Source of the DNA: an uncultured Desulfobacter sp.
GTDB lineage: Bacteria > Desulfobacterota > Desulfobacteria > Desulfobacterales > Desulfobacteraceae
Direction: 5' to 3'
Assembly: GCF_963677125.1 (NCBI RefSeq)
Contig: NZ_OY781882.1
Coordinates: 938,501-1,002,500, forward strand
Length of the DNA stretch: 64,000 nucleotides
This document shows positions 63,191 to 64,000 of the stretch, in pieces. Under the pieces are notes generated by a model. That model was not told where the DNA came from and searched no databases. It saw only the letters and a program-made list of their open reading frames with translations. The stretch's first letter is position 1, and each line of letters begins with the position of its first letter. The position numbers were made by a program, and so were the translations under genes.

Positions 63191-64000
63191 ATGAAGACCT
63201 TATTCGATCCTGTTTCAGTAGGTGATTATAATTTAAAAAATAGAATTGTAATGGCGCCCATGACCCGGGGACGTGCAGGATCTGAGCGTATACCCAATGA
63301 CATGATGGCTGAATATTACTTTCAGCGGGCATCGGCCGGGTTGCTGATCACCGAAGCAACCGTCGTGTCAAAACAAGGGATTGGCTGGATTGATTCCCCG
63401 GGAATATACAACAGTGCAATGGTAAAGGGATGGCAGAAGGTCACCCGGAAGTTAGAGCCCACAGGGACACCGATATTCTTGCAGCTCTGGCATTGCGGCA
63501 GGGCCAGTCACAGTGATTTTCACAATGGTGATCTTCCGGTTTCGGCGTCGGCTGTCAGACTTGAAGGGGACAAAATTCATACCCCCCTGGGGAAAAAAGA
63601 GTACGAAACACCCAGGGCCTTGACCAATGGAGAAATCAAAACCACCATTGATGATTTTCAAAAAGCCGCTGTGAATGCAAAAGAGGCCGGTTTTTCCGGC
63701 GTGGAAGTACATGCGGCCAACGGATATTTGATCAATCAGTTCCTGGATTCAAAAACAAACCTGAGGGACGATGAATACGGTGGCAGCCTTGTAAACAGAT
63801 ACCGGTTTCTCAAAGAAGTACTGGAGGCCGTCATGGACGTCTGGTCTCCAAAACAGATGGGTGTCCGGATATCTCCCAATGGTGTTTTTAATGATATGGG
63901 CAGCGATGATTTCAAAGAAACCTTTCTGTATGTCGTAGAAGAACTGAATAAATTGGAATTGGGTTATCTGCATATCATGGATGGTCTTGCCTTCGGGTTT
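63191..64000 (+). CDS. Old Yellow Enzyme-family flavin oxidoreductase (partial, runs off the window)
   Basis: The first 270 codons of an FMN-dependent alkene/enoate reductase of the NemA type. MKTLFDPVSVGDYNLKNRIV then MAPMTRGRAGSE is the classic start; FLQLWHCGRASHSDFHNG contains the FMN/substrate region, AGFSGVEVHAANGYLINQFL holds the H-x-A-N-G-Y substrate/proton-donor motif, and DDEYGGSLVNRYRFLKEVLE follows. The C-terminal end lies beyond position 64000. AGAGGAGA lies 8 nt before the ATG. Likely reduces activated C=C bonds or nitro compounds with NAD(P)H. Confidence 0.93.
   Translation, partial: MKTLFDPVSVGDYNLKNRIVMAPMTRGRAGSERIPNDMMAEYYFQRASAGLLITEATVVSKQGIGWIDSPGIYNSAMVKGWQKVTRKLEPTGTPIFLQLWHCGRASHSDFHNGDLPVSASAVRLEGDKIHTPLGKKEYETPRALTNGEIKTTIDDFQKAAVNAKEAGFSGVEVHAANGYLINQFLDSKTNLRDDEYGGSLVNRYRFLKEVLEAVMDVWSPKQMGVRISPNGVFNDMGSDDFKETFLYVVEELNKLELGYLHIMDGLAFGF

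Noticed and set aside
1..64000. CRISPR arrays, tRNA, rRNA, restriction or toxin-antitoxin loci
   Set aside because: No regularly spaced repeats, cloverleaf sequences or matching protein families were found by eye.

Overview
The window looks like chromosomal DNA of a strictly anaerobic, sulfate-reducer-like deltaproteobacterium (Desulfobacterota, probably Desulfobacteraceae). This is inferred from three things: a periplasmic selenocysteine formate dehydrogenase encoded with a tetraheme cytochrome c3-type protein; large Fe-S membrane proteins, DsrE and hybrid histidine kinases; and the low-to-moderate GC content. No rRNA, tRNA or CRISPR array was recognised.

Layout. 0-8.4 kb: a minus-strand nitrogen assimilation cluster (glnK, amtB, a class II amidotransferase, a fused glutamate-synthase-like protein with two FMN-type barrels, a type III glutamine synthetase, an XRE-cupin regulator), headed by a clear sigma-54 promoter. 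8.4-9.5 kb: AT-rich, nearly empty DNA with a possible glutamate dehydrogenase remnant. 9.5-17 kb: purU-folD (one-carbon metabolism), lon, a MarR regulator with an AhpD-like protein, truA and an orphan radical SAM protein. 17.6-24.5 kb: a formate dehydrogenase locus (fdhE, fdhA with Sec196, fdhB, cytochrome c3, fdhD, mobA). 25-38 kb: an accessory, decaying region. It mixes intact genes (MFS pump, TetR, DsrE, HU/IHF, DUF2293, S1 protein, GNAT, thioesterase, RDD) with many gene remnants, an intact ISAs1-family element with a 10-bp target duplication and an IS21 remnant. 38-44 kb: a PEP-CTERM exported protein, a DUF362/polyferredoxin pair, small Cys-containing ORFs beside a 21-bp palindrome, and a PocR-domain gene truncated next to a transposase remnant. 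44-51 kb: two large hybrid histidine kinases, one broken by a TAA. 52-58 kb: an operon for a complete 2-oxoacid (pyruvate-type) dehydrogenase complex with its lipoate ligase. 58-62 kb: pgl-zwf-gnd, the oxidative pentose phosphate branch. The window ends with a universal stress protein and the start of an Old Yellow Enzyme.

How the genes fit together. Sigma-54 control of glnK links ammonium uptake to a GS and amidotransferase/synthase set. PurU and FolD connect to formate, and the 18-24 kb locus oxidises formate in the periplasm and passes electrons to cytochrome c3. MobA and FdhD/FdhE mature the molybdenum/tungsten enzyme. The dehydrogenase complex yields acetyl-CoA and NADH, and pgl-zwf-gnd yields NADPH and pentoses.

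The most unusual points are the duplicated barrel in the glutamate-synthase-like protein, an FdhD lacking its Cys-x-x-Cys pair, the number of gene remnants (two of them apparent in-frame internal deletions), and the small Cys-rich gene next to a long perfect palindrome.
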